In this document: positions 34,444-45,240 of the stretch, one piece after another | Position numbering within the stretch: position 1 is the first letter of the stretch | Layout of the letters: every line of letters begins with the position of its first letter | DNA from: Madurella fahalii | Lineage: Eukaryota; Ascomycota; Sordariomycetes; Sordariales | Reading direction: 5' to 3' | NCBI GenBank assembly: GCA_029876055.1 | Contig: CM056877.1 | Coordinates: 2,170,001 to 2,234,000 of the forward strand | Length of the DNA: 64,000 nt | Position numbers and translations under genes: made by a program | The notes under the pieces: model-generated | What the model saw: the letters and a program-made list of their open reading frames with translations, nothing else | The model's database searches: none | What the model was told of the DNA's origin: nothing

Positions 34444-36546
34444 CTAACCACCCCTAGCATGGGGTGCACCGCCTTCATTAGTCTGTAGACTCTCCATTTC
34501 AAACCCTTGATGGCTCGCCTCATCTTCATCCTTCCTTCTCTTTATCAACTGCTCAATGGACACCCGATGGCGGCGGTAAGCCCAAAGTGTGCACAAAGCC
34601 CCAAAAGCGAGAACCGCGCAGCAAACAATCATGTCCTGGCGCAGGGCGTGTAGATATACCCGCTTGATGAGCACCTACTGATCCGTTGAGAATTGTGACG
34701 GTTCCAATGCCATGTTTGCGAACGTTTCAGGCGGCATACCCGCGAGAGCCAGTTCCTCGCGTGCTTTAAAACCTAGGGTGGTCGAAGAAGCCGCGATGCC
34801 GAGGCTGCCGCCGAATACACGGGCTTGGGCAATGATGCCTTGGGCCGTCGCTGTGTAGAAATGGTGTTAGTCGTTATCAGGAAAGACCCTATGGGAATGT
34901 AAGTGAGCCCACCGTGCTCCCGGACCGGCGACTCCGTTGCGGCGATTATCGTCCCTGCCGACGCCGACAGGCCAAACCCAAACCCGATAAACGTCAGATA
35001 CCCCATCATTTTGAACTCCATTCCTCCTGTGTCAAACGACATCGTTTCCAACCCGCAGCCTAACAGCATCAGCACGCATCCTACAACTAGCGTCTCAACC
35101 AGTCGGTTCCGCTTGCTGTTGAGGGCCCCGGAGGCTAAAGTAGCCATTGCTGATGTCGCTAACATGGGCAGAAGCATAACACCGGCTCCAAGAGCGTTTC
35201 TACCGTAGACTACTTGGAATCGGACGGGGAAAGCATACACCGACAAGAGGTAGGGGAATCCGGTAAGCATAGTGTGTATAGCGGTGGCAGTGTAAACGCG
35301 GTTATTGAGGAGAACAGGGGGAAAGGCCGCTGCCAGTTTCCGTTGCGAGTAGTGCTCGATAAAGTGCTGCCAGACGAAGAGTGCAGCGAGGGCAAATAAT
35401 CCGGTGATGAGCGGCGCGAGGAAGATGGCATGAGTCCACTGGGCCGTTTTGGATGAGTTTTGGAAGGGAAAGACAATAAGAACCGCCGCTGCTACACTTT
35501 TGTGCTTGTTAGTACATACAAATGAGTGTAATTGCACCGTCTCCAGACTCGGGACACTCACAGCAAAAGAGAGCCCACATAATCGACGTCACGCCAGGAT
35601 CTCCGCTGGGGAGCTGGCAGCTGTCTTTTCTCCCAAGCGAAGAGAAATATGAACAGAGAGATACTGCCAACAGGTCCACTGATAGCAGCCATGGTTAGCT
35701 TCGTTCCGCGTCGGATATACGGTATCACAAACTTGATCCAAAAGACCCATCTCCAATTCGCGTATTGCGTGAGAATCCCGCCGAGGACTGGTCCCAGGAC
35801 ACCCGAGGAAGTGAGCACAATCGCCACGATGGCGCCAATGAACTGCTGCCGGCGAGCCGGCGTGACTTCGGGCAATATAACCATGGAGATGCTGTAAAGA
35901 CCTGAAAAGCAGATCCCCGTCAATACGTATCTTCTCCGAAACATACGACTACGATTTGGACGAGATAGAAAAGGAAGGAAAAGATGAACACGAAAATGCG
36001 AACAAAGGATAAAGGGGGAAGGGGAAGGAGAACCTACCTGAACCCCCAAGACCCTGCAGAGCCCGAAATGCAATCAGCTGAGGCATGCTCTGGCTGAAGC
36101 CGCATGCGACGGAAAACACGATAAAGATCGAGTAGGCGGCTACAAAGGCCGCTCTCCGACCGACAACGTCTGAAATCCGGGCAAAGAGCACCGCACAGCT
36201 GAGGTAGGTCAGCGTGTAAGCGAGGGCAACCCAGTTTATACTCCCGACATCGCCAAACTCGGCCGAGATGGAGACGAGGCTGGTGGCTACGATCGCCGAG
36301 TCCAGTATGGACAGGAAGAGGCCGAAGGCGACCCTGGAGGAGATCGGGTTGTGTCAGGAAATGTTGAATCGGTCAGATGCCCTGGCTCTACGCAGACTTA
36401 CCCGAGTATCAAAATCGTCCACTTCCATAATGGCAGTGACTGGTCCTCTCCGATGTTGGTTTGCTGGTCTTCTTCGTCTCCAGACCCTCCGTTACGGGCG
36501 GCAGGTACTTCCACCCTTTGGCGGGCGTCCGACGAGCCGAAGCCAT
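34444..36546 (-). pseudogene. MFS drug/H+ antiporter-like transporter, interrupted by an in-frame stop
   Basis: Transporter exons are about 36580..36402, 36333..36038, 35901..35562 (with an internal 54-nt stop-free intron ending in CTATCAG), 35496..34913 and 34850..34444. Typical motifs of 14-TM MFS exporters are present: LSILDSAIVATSLV in TM1, ARISDVVGRRAAF (motif A), ALQGLGGSG, and SSGVLGPVLGGILTQYANWRWVFWI (motif C region). An in-frame TAG at 34675-34677 cuts the last exon. The frame continues past it with a conserved-looking loop, a final membrane helix (MIVCCAVLAFGALCTLW) and a charged tail. The stop follows a CAG codon and fits a C-to-T change in CpA context. No ATG is in frame with the first exon; the ATG at 36546 is one frame off. 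Substrate unknown. Confidence 0.7.
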
Positions 36547-36584
36547 TAAAGGTCCGGTTCAGCTTCTGGGCGGCGAAGGATGCT

Positions 36585-38204
36585 TAGTGCCACAACTGAT
36601 TCGCTCTGCAGAGCCGGCGTGAAGTCGATCAAGTCCTAGTTACAGTGCCACTTGTAAGCGGCTGGCGAGACAAACGGTTGTGAGCATGGGCAGGAAAGCT
36701 GCGAGACGGCCTTGCAGTGTCTTGTTGCTTTATCCTTCATACACACGGCGCCTGCCTGATACCGAGCAAAATGTTCAAGGAGATATCGTATCCGCCAGGT
36801 TGGAAACTTCCTGTAATTTGGAAAGGGTTTGGTCCCCAAAGAGGAAAAAAGTGACAAGCTGAACTCCGCAGCGGTGGTAGATTTAGGGCCTTATTAATTG
36901 CTCGGATCTAGTATCTTACGAGAGCTCGCCTACCGAACCATGGGAGCATGGAGCATACGTTGCTTGCTGGAATTCTCCTCCTGATGCCACGCCATGTCGA
37001 GAAATAGATCCGATGAATCCGACGATGGAGGATAGAGGGGGAGCTTTAAGTTTCTTTGAAGAAAACAATCCTCCGTACCTGAAAAGAGACTGTTCTCGCT
37101 GGCCGTTGGATGACCTATTGGTGAGTTTTGCTGGAACTGTCGGATATGGCACTCGCTCAGTTTAAACGGTCAATTCGATCCTCCGGATGCGATCAATAAC
37201 AGGAACTTTGCCAAATTGTAACTGTCTTGGCCGTTACTTGGACTCAGACTCGCAACGGCATTTGATCACGTCGATGAAGTAGCTGGCGCCCAGGGCTACG
37301 GCTGGATTGGCCGAAGCAATGAAAAGGCGCAATCATGGTGCGAATGCGAGGAATGCGAGTCAAAGATGAAGCAAGGATGACCAGGAACGGGATTCGAATG
37401 TTGGTTCATAAGCCGCAGCAGCGGTGTGAGTTGATTACCACTAGGGGGCCAAGGCAGTACCAATCAAGGAGCTTTCCTCCCGTCTGGGTCTCAAGTCAAC
37501 TCTCAGCTACCTGTGCAACCTCGTTCCGGATGAGCTGTTCTCTTTTATTCTTATTTTTTGGCGTTTGACGCCCGCCGGTCGGAACGGAGCCTGTATGCTG
37601 TTGGGCCCCGCTGTCCAGACAGCGGCACCCATGGAGCAAGGCCGAGCGCCCTGTTACTTGAGACATAGCAGCGCCGGCTATGGCGTTGTATGAAATCTCT
37701 TCCTCCTTGTCCTCATTACTCGATGCCTACGCAGTATGTTTGTTGTTTGGGAGACTATTGTCGTACCATCAGAATAAGTCTTAAGGATTAGTAACACCAA
37801 GACATCCATCGGCGCCGCAAACCCGCGTTGTCGGGACAAACAAGTCGTTGATACAAAGCTCACGGTTAGGGCCGTCTGCGATGTTACAGAATTCTAAGCG
37901 CCTTATTGCACCGCCGACTCGCGTTTCACGGCTTACAACCCACCCCTTCCCCCTTTCCTAACGAGCTGCTAAGGTTCGAGGGCGATTGCAACAGTGCGGG
38001 GTAGCGCTTGCTTATCGCCGGGCAACGCTGCGGGATGAGGGGTGTTTTCCGGGGCCGGCCCGGCAACGGCAATTGAGTGTGGAGCACTGAGGGGATGGCG
38101 TCAGCGCCGACTCCGCGGGGGTCACTCCCCTCCACCCGTCCCATAACTGCCTATTAACTCCGTCGCCGGATCTTGTGGATTAATTTTATTTCCTTTGCTT
38201 TGCC
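36585..38204. other. 1.6-kb intergenic region
   Basis: No supported gene. A tRNA-like stretch on the minus strand near 37389-37452 does not fold as a complete tRNA. The last few hundred bases should be the promoter of the dehydrogenase gene. Confidence 0.5.
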
Positions 38205-39478
38205 ATGTCCACAAGGAGCCTCATTTCCACCGCCCGAGTCCTCGCACGCTTACAGTCCCCGTTCCAGGCCCTCTTCAAGTTCCCCACCGCCTCGCCCATC
38301 AGCATCAGAACCATGGCCTCCGCCGCCTCAGCGATGGCCAAACGCCTCCAAGGCAAAACAATCCTCATAACCGGAGCGTCGTCGGGGATCGGTCGGAGTT
38401 GTGCCTTCGAGTTTGCTCGCACCGCCCCGCAGGATCTGAGGCTGGTTCTGACGGCGAGGCGAATCGACACCCTCAAAGAGATTGCGGCAAAGATTCGTGA
38501 AGAAGTGGGAGAGGGGGTCAAAGTGCTGCCGGTGCAGCTCGACGTGAGTGACTCGGCGCAGGTTAAAGGGTTTGTGAACTCTCTGCCGGAGGAGTGGAGG
38601 GGGGTGGATGTGTTGGTCAATAACGCGTAAGTCTTCTTGTTTACATGGGCGTGTGAGAGTTTTTATATGGCGGATCTATGAGGCGTTGGGATGAGATCGG
38701 TTGCTGATTTAGTGACTGGGCTATCAGGGGTTTGGTGAAAGGAGGTAAGGAGATATGGATTCTATAAAGGTGCTATGCAACCGAGGGGGGTGCCGGAAAG
38801 CTGATTCCCAACAGTCGCTCGTGCCCCTGAAATCGCCGAGGAAGATATCAACGTCATGTTCCGGACCAATGTGACAGGCTTGATCAACATGACCCAGGCG
38901 ATTCTGCCCATCTTCAAAGCCCGCCCGGACGGTGGTGCCGGCGACATCATTAATATCGGCAGCATCGCCGGCCGTGACCCCTACCCTGGCGGCAGCATCT
39001 ACTGTGCTACAAAGGCCGCTGTACGCAGCTTCACGGAGGCATTGCGCAAGGAGCTCATTGCCACGCGCATCAGGGTCATGGAGGTTGACCCAGGCCAGGT
39101 CGAGACGGTGAGTTCCTGTCAAGGTTATTTCGGCGGCAGATGAATGATGTTGATGCCATGTTGATAGGAGTTCTCAGTTGTTAGGTTCTATGGCGACAAG
39201 GCCAAGGCTGACGCCGTCTACGCGTAAGTGAGCATCTTGTGTCGGACAGTGTAGTTATATCTAATGAATGGCATCGTAGCGGCTGCGACCCCCTGACGCC
39301 TGATGATATCGCCGAGGTGGTAGTCTTCGTTGCAGGGAGAAGGCAGAATGTGGTTGTTGCTGACACATTGATTTTCCCCAGCCATCAAGTGAGTAACCTG
39401 TCACACACCACATCCATAAGTTTGTTTGACTGACTGTCCCAGGCTGGTGCTAGTGTCATGCATCGCAGGGAGACATGA
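38205..39478 (+). CDS. Short-chain dehydrogenase, YMR226C/YdfG-like NADP-dependent 3-hydroxy acid dehydrogenase
   Basis: Six exons: 38205..38626, 38728..38744, 38815..39107, 39168..39223, 39280..39388 and 39443..39478, giving 310 aa. Exon 2 is a 17-nt microexon. The Rossmann nucleotide-binding motif is TGASSGIG (about residue 56), followed by VNNAG, a catalytic Ser in IINIGSIAG and the YxxxK pair in IYCATKAAV. The conserved EVDPGQVETEFSVVRFYGD and DDIAEVV segments match yeast YMR226C and E. coli YdfG. Those oxidise L-allo-threonine, serine and 3-hydroxy acids with NADP. The first 36 residues are Arg/Ser-rich without acidic residues, like a mitochondrial presequence. A second in-frame ATG at codon 37 could give a cytosolic form. 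Confidence 0.88.
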
Positions 39479-39636
39479 AAAAGGGGAAACCTAGGGCTTA
39501 TGGATGAACGACGCTAAAATTTCATACTCAGTGATTTTTCTAGCGGGTTATAGATGCATGAAGTAGCCACCTTATGCTCATTAGTGTCTCTTTTTTCTCT
39601 TAACTGTGATCCTGAAAGTAACGACTACTTAGAAGA

Positions 39637-39648
39637 CCCTAACCCTAG
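39637..39648. repeat. Two telomere-like CCCTAA units
   Basis: CCCTAACCCTAG is nearly two units of the fungal telomere repeat, 60 bp upstream of the tRNA gene. It may be chance or a binding site for a TTAGGG-type factor. Confidence 0.35.
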
Positions 39649-39708
39649 CTTGCTTTGGTTGAAGAATTACATAAGGAGCAATGGCTTAGAACGGCACCAA
39701 TGACAAAA

Positions 39709-39792
39709 GGTTGTGTAGTGTAGTGGTTATCACTTTGGATTTTGATCAGTGTCAAACTTCCAATAACCCCGGTTCGAACCCGGGCACGACCT
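39709..39792 (+). tRNA. tRNA-Gln (anticodon UUG) with 12-nt intron
   Basis: A complete cloverleaf can be drawn. The acceptor stem pairs 39709-39715 (GGTTGTG) with 39785-39791 (CACGACC, one G.U). The D-arm holds TAGTGGTTAT. The anticodon stem pairs 39735-39739 (TTGGA) with 39759-39763 (TCCAA). The T-arm is CCCGG-TTCGAAC-CCGGG (39768-39784) and the discriminator base is 39792. The anticodon TTG is at 39742-39744. The intron is 39746-39757, one base 3' of the anticodon, the standard position for tRNA introns cut by the SEN endonuclease. A subunit of that enzyme, SEN34, is encoded at about 56 kb in this window. A and B box promoters are internal. Confidence 0.92.
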
Positions 39793-39796
39793 AATC

Positions 39797-39800
39797 TTTT
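39797..39800 (+). terminator. RNA polymerase III terminator of tRNA-Gln
   Basis: A TTTT run starts five bases after the tRNA 3' end, as expected for Pol III termination. Confidence 0.6.
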
Positions 39801-40967
39801 GCAGGTTTTGTTTGCCTGAACCCTTGATACCATGGGCCTGAGTACTGGTACACTTTTTCTTCCCTCCTTCAGTATTGCTAAGCACAAGCTCCAGCTACAA
39901 AGTATTCATTGCCGATGAAACTTTAAGGTCGGAGCACTGCATGTTGCATGAATATTTGTGGTATTCGTTTGACAATCTAGCCCTTGCAGGTGTTTTTGGC
40001 TCGAGTGTCAGGTCGACGCGTCGCGTTCGGCAGTGCCTCGCAAGCCCGGGATTCCCGGTCACATCAGTCTCCCCGTGGCATGCAGTTATCTCGCGAGACG
40101 CCTCGGTTCTCCCAGCGAAGCAGAGCTACCTTACCTCATATCACTCCAAAGTGTATCATTCCGCGAGCTTGTAGTTCCCTGGGCCGAGAAAGGCAATCCC
40201 GCAGCATCGTGAGAAGATGCACGGTGGATGGGAGGAAGCAATTGTAAGTGTCAACCATGTCGATTAGCTTGCAGCTTTAACGTCGCTCATGACGTCAGCC
40301 CCTCAAATTCTCATTTGCTCGTTGGCACTCATCGACCAGACATGATCCCCGCGATTGGGTTTCGTGGCGGGATGCTGGCTTGTGCACTGCCTCAATTGGT
40401 ATGTCAGAAGTTTACCAAAATATTCGCTATGCGGTAATCGACGGCTATGTACGCTTGACTTGCGTCCTAGCATGTCGCGTGATGCAAGCCGGCTGGGCGC
40501 TTCTGCGAGTTTGATTGGAAGAGATCGGACAAGACACAATGTCGAGCCCCGGCAGATCTAACGTCTCTGATATTGCGATTCGTCGCATCACGGGCAGGCT
40601 ATGACGGTGGGTTGTGTTGCGGCCGACGGGGCGTCTAGACCGAGTCGGCCAGCGAACGAACAAAGCAACGAAGAGGGAGGGGGAGGAGGCAAAAGCCAAG
40701 CCTAAACCACTTCTGATGACCGTCCGTCTCCTAACTGTCTATTTTGGATGATCGCGGTGACTTCACATCGTAGCTCCTAGATAAATACCCAGCCAGCATT
40801 CCCAAGCCAGGGTCAGATCGGATTGCTCTCAGGCCCTGACGCCCGCCTACCTCATCTTACCCACTCGACGCCTCTTCCGTTCTTCCACGACCTCCCATAT
40901 CTGTTCTGTTTGAACCATCATCCGTGGCAGATTTAATTCGTACCTCTTTCAGTTCGAAACATCCGGA
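39801..40967. other. Intergenic, upstream of the 100-aa protein gene
   Basis: No gene is supported. The final 200 bases (CT-rich, 40850-40960) probably form the promoter and leader of the gene starting at 40968. Confidence 0.5.
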
Positions 40968-41665
40968 ATGGCAGGTACGGCCGCCTCCTTTTCCCCGTCC
41001 ACCTCTACTGCCCTTGTCCCTTTTACCTCTACCAGCACACCCCCTGCTCGATTATATATTCTTGCATAGCAATGAGCAGATGGGCTAACGAAGCCTCCAT
41101 CAACCCCCCCCCCCCCCCCCCCCCCCAGACGCCCGGAAACAAAGCACGGCCAGCATCACGGCCAGCAGTCCGACAGCCCGGCAGCCTCCTTCCCCCGGGT
41201 TGACCGGCAGCACACCGACAGCCACGAGTCCTGTTTCGCCGTCGATACGGGAAGACCGGCGCAATAGTGACGAATGGGGTAAATCCCCCCTCCCGCTTCC
41301 GCTCCCCCTCCGCATCCATATCCCATCTGTTTAAATTACAACCCCGATGCCCTTCCCCTTCCCCTCTCCTGTGTTTCCCTCCCCCTTTCCCCCCTCATGT
41401 TCTCTTAATCACAATGCCAAGTTCAACCTAGCCTCCCAACCACCCCATGAACTCAAAATAACACCAAAGACTGAACCGCAACGCTGACCGAGCAATCTAT
41501 TCATCCTCTTCCTAAATAGATGCCTCCAAGGTGCCCCCCAGTCGCTTCCAAAAGCGGAAGGGTTCCATCTACGCCGTGCCCGGCTCGCGCGACGGCCACG
41601 TTGACGGCAATTATGCGGTCAAGTTCCACCAGATGCATGCCGAAAAAGGTTATGGCAAGAAGTGA
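40968..41665 (+). CDS. Small conserved-looking fungal protein (100 aa), function unknown
   Basis: Three exons: 40968..40974 (only ATGGCAG), 41129..41278 and 41520..41665. The first half is Ser/Thr/Pro-rich and looks disordered. The second half carries SRFQKRKGSIYAVPGSRDG and ends in KGYGKK, a pattern I believe recurs in small fungal proteins, but I know no function. No signal peptide or membrane segment is visible. The 7-nt first exon means an ATG-to-stop search misses this gene. Intron 1 ends in an unbroken C23 tract immediately before the AG acceptor. A G22 run lies 148 bp past the stop codon (see findings). Confidence 0.75.
41104..41126 (+). repeat. C23 homopolymer at a 3' splice site
   Basis: Twenty-three consecutive C directly precede the AG (41127-41128) of intron 1 of the 100-aa protein gene, replacing the usual mixed pyrimidine tract. 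The exact length may be uncertain in the assembly. Confidence 0.85.
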
Positions 41666-42146
41666 GATGAATGTTGGATAAGTGAGTGGCCGCTGACATG
41701 TTGTGTATGGCCCATTACCGATTTTGGGAAGATGGGTACGGGATTGATATCAAGTACGGGATAAGATGGGCATTGAACAAAAGAGACAAAAGAGAGTGAG
41801 AGAGAGACAGCAGGGGGGGGGGGGGGGGGGGGGGCAGGCTTAACTGGATCGGAAAGATGATTAAGCATATGGAGTAGGGTAGGGAAGGAGTCCAAAGGAG
41901 AATGAATGCGCTCGTACGTAGCCGAGGGAGAAAGGCATAGTAGTAATAGGAAAGGCGAAGGTGTTCTTCGTTTGTTGTCTGATAGGCATTGAAACCAGAA
42001 CCAGCATTGGCATGCCCGCTTATCCTCCCCTTCGCGTGCCCTCAATGCCCCTTAAGAATAGTACTGTTCTTGTTCCATCTCTTCCCATAAACAAGAAAAA
42101 GTAAGAAGAATACAGCGCCCTTTCTACGTACAGATAATTATCATAG
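41666..42146. other. Intergenic between convergent genes, with a G22 run
   Basis: A run of 22 G lies at 41813-41834, preceded by a GA-rich stretch. It could form G-quadruplexes on the plus strand. No coding sequence is supported. Confidence 0.7.
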
Positions 42147-44748
42147 TCATTCATCCATGTCGTCAAGATCGATGGCATCGGGGTTAGATACTTCGACCGG
42201 TTGGCTGGGGACATTGCCCTTGGGCCCTTCCGAGGCAGCGACAAAGCCCGCCGGAGCGCGAGCCTGCCTCTCGAGCTGTTCCATAGCGTCGGCAACCTCT
42301 GGGTCAACTCCGTTGCCGGCGCTGCCGCCGTTCTCCTGCCTCTGCTGCTGGCTTCGAGCCAGAGCTTGCGAGGCGATGAAGTTGACGTCGGTATTATACT
42401 GCGCCTGGACGCTCCGCTTAATGCGGAGCATCTCTTTAAACGTGTCCTCGTTGCCGTGCTGCACCTCAAACTGCTCCCACTTTGACCAGAAATCCGGGTT
42501 TGTCCTAGGATCGCAAAACTGCGAGGCATGTCCGTAGATGGCTCTGGCTCGGTCGATCTCACCCAGTCTCTTTTCCATGTCGGCGAACTTGAGACACATG
42601 TCACGGGCCTCGTTGTCCGGCAAGGCGGCGATGGCGCGCTCGTAAATGGGCCGTGTCGAGGGTAAGCCAAAGTTGGAAGCCGATTTCGTGATGTAAAAGT
42701 TGAACATGTCCGCTCGGTCTTCGTCAGACACGGCGCGGGTGGCGCGCTCGTAGATGCGCATTGCGTGGCGGGCCAGACCGCGCTCCTCCTCGAGGTTGCC
42801 GTACATTAGGTAGATGACCTTGGCGAATTTTGGCGGGCAGTGCTCGACTGCCTGCTCAAACAAATCTCTGAGCCGCTCGATGCTGATCTTGCGATCGACC
42901 GCCTTGGTGAGATAGAGATTCCATAGTTCAAAGGCGACCGGGTAGCTGAAGAGGTCTAAACCGCGCTCGTAAATCTTGAACGACTCCTCAAAGTACTTGT
43001 GCTCTTCAAGGAGGTTGGCGTAGTTCACCACGGTCTGGGGTGTCGCGATCCGGAGCTCGAATATCCTCTCGTAGACCTTTCTAGTCTCTTCGAGGGAGCT
43101 CACGCTTTCGACAAGGTCGACGTAAAAGCTCCACAGTTTCCAGCTCTTGTGGACGCGCTGCTGTGGTGACAGCGTCTCGTCAAAGTAGTCTACCGTCGAC
43201 CTCTTGGGCGCCTGCACGGCTTTGGCCATGATCTTTACGGCTTCATCGAAATTCTCATTCCGCAGTTCCATCTCGGCCCATTCGATCCACATGTCAGCAA
43301 GCTCTGCCACAGATTTGAACGGGACCTTGACTGCCTTCTCCATGATGATTCGGGCATTCCGCAAATCACCCCCATTCTCGTAGAATTTTGCGTAATTGGC
43401 CCAGAGCTGGTGGAATGCGCCAACGGCCTTCTTCGGCTGGATGGCGGCGATGGCATCTGTATACGTCTGTACCACTTCCTGTTTGTTGTCACCCCATAGA
43501 GCAACCCGCTTCTCCCACTCGGTAACGTTGTTTGGATTCTGCCGAAGCAGAACGTCGTTCAGGAGGAAAGGACGGCGGTCCATGAGATGCTCGAAGCGCA
43601 TCATGCGGATGTCCAGATCAAAGTCGGCCACTTCGTCTACCACGCCCTTTTCGGCCCGTGTCGACGCAACTTCCATCAAGGCGCCAATGATGGACTCTTC
43701 GAACTCGGCGTAAGAGTCAAACACGAGGGTAAAATCTCGGACTGTCATGACTGTCGTGATGCCCTCCTCGAAGACGTCTCTCGCCCGCTCGAAGCTGCCT
43801 CGCCGGATCCAGTAGGTCGCCAGGCCGCACCATAGCTTCCCTCGTTGGTCGCTAAACCGCTCAATCCCACTCCGGATGATGCGCTCCACATCGATGCCGG
43901 TCTCATGGCCCGTCTCGATGTTGGCTGCGTGCTCGACCAGCAGATCGACCATCTCGCTCCATAGCTCGTAGTGACCCTTGGAATTCTTGCTCTGGAAGCG
44001 CGGGTTATTCAGGATCTCGATGTACTTGTGTATGGCCTCGGTATATAGCCCTGTCTGGACTAAGAGCTCGATGAAGTCCTCAGCGTCCTCGGGGTGGACC
44101 TGCATGTACCGCCGCCAGATCTTGACGGCCGTCATGCCCTCTGCCGAGTTGGCGAAAGGCCGGTATAGCGCCCATATCCTGTTGTGCTGGGTAATCGGAA
44201 GCGCTCGGAGCGCACGGTCGAACGTGTGACGCGTGAGAGTCACGAGGGGTTGCTGCATCAGGAACCTGAGGTACATCTCCCATATCCGCGGCATCTTGTT
44301 CAGAAGGATCAATGCGCGCTCGAACAACGTATTCACCTTCTGATACTCGGCAGCGAAGATGGCGGCGTTGAGTTTAGCGATGTGCTTCGTCCTGAACCGG
44401 AGGTACTGTCAAGGGGTCAGACACGATGACCTCTAAATTGCCAAAGGGAAGGGACCTACCATCTTCCACAGCTTGTATGACCGCGGCAGCTGGACGCATG
44501 CCCTCTCCATAACGAACGCTTGCTCTCGTACTGTCCCATGCTGGAGCTTGTACTCGATGTAGGCCAGCCATGGCTTCGTGCTTCCGGGGTTGCGTTGGAT
44601 ATCCTGCTCGTAGGGGAAATCATCTTCGGACTATGGGAAAGAGCATTTAGCGGCCCATGGCCCAGAAAGGTTCGGGAGGCTAGGGTAAACATACGACCAG
44701 GGCCAAGTCGGGCTTCCGCCCAGATGCTGGCGACGGGTTCGAAGCCAT
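42147..44748 (-). CDS. syf1: Pre-mRNA-splicing factor SYF1 (HAT-repeat protein)
   Basis: Exons 44748..44695, 44630..44460 and 44405..42147 give 827 aa with introns of 64 and 54 nt. Nearly the whole protein consists of half-a-TPR (HAT) repeats, with recurring W..Y..FE and R.VYERA patterns (for example RIWEMYLRFL, ARDVFEEGI, KIYERGLDLF). The conserved stretch RACVQLPRSYKLWK near the N-terminus and the acidic C-terminus (AIDLDDMDE) fit SYF1/XAB2. SYF1 is a scaffold of the Prp19/NTC complex needed for spliceosome activation in the nucleus. The start ATG at 44748 precedes a short exon ending at PDLALV. The second exon resumes with SEDDFPYEQD, the usual SYF1 N-terminal motif. Confidence 0.95.
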
Positions 44749-45240
44749 GCCGACAAACGCGGTGGCTGCCGCGCAGCCGAGAATCGACCGGCGCCTTCAG
44801 CGGCAGAGCCGGAGAGAAGGGGAGAGAGTAAAGGACGATCACACGTCGCGTTGCCACGACATCACCGCTGGAGGAATCCTCGAGTTGAGTTTAGGCGCAG
44901 ACTTGTGCAGTTCCCGAGCTGCGTTTTTCGATGTCTGGCAATTAGGCGCGCTCGGCAACCAAATGTGAAGTTGAGACGCTCGGATCAATTCGTGACCAGA
45001 CAGCACCCCTCACCCTAACAGCTTTTACAGTGGGGCTCAGCTAGTGTACAGTACAGGATCTACAATTAGTGTATAAAACGGCTTTTCGGCCGTGGCTTAA
45101 CGCCGCGCCAAGCGGTCCGCTAACCTTAACTCACAAATTCCGGAGATGCTATGAACAACTGTATAACGCACATATGCCATTCTTCTCGCGCCTTCCACGC
45201 CATCTAAAGTACATCTTCCCTGGACTGACTCTGCGGCCTC
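44749..45240. other. Intergenic, upstream of syf1
   Basis: This contains the syf1 promoter and the 3' region of the next minus-strand gene. GTACAGTAC is at 45046. Confidence 0.55.

Noticed and set aside
37389..37452. Minus-strand tRNA-like stretch with TAGTGGTAATC and ATTCGAATCC
   Set aside because: The T-stem and acceptor stem do not pair, so it is not a functional tRNA. A degenerate relic cannot be excluded.
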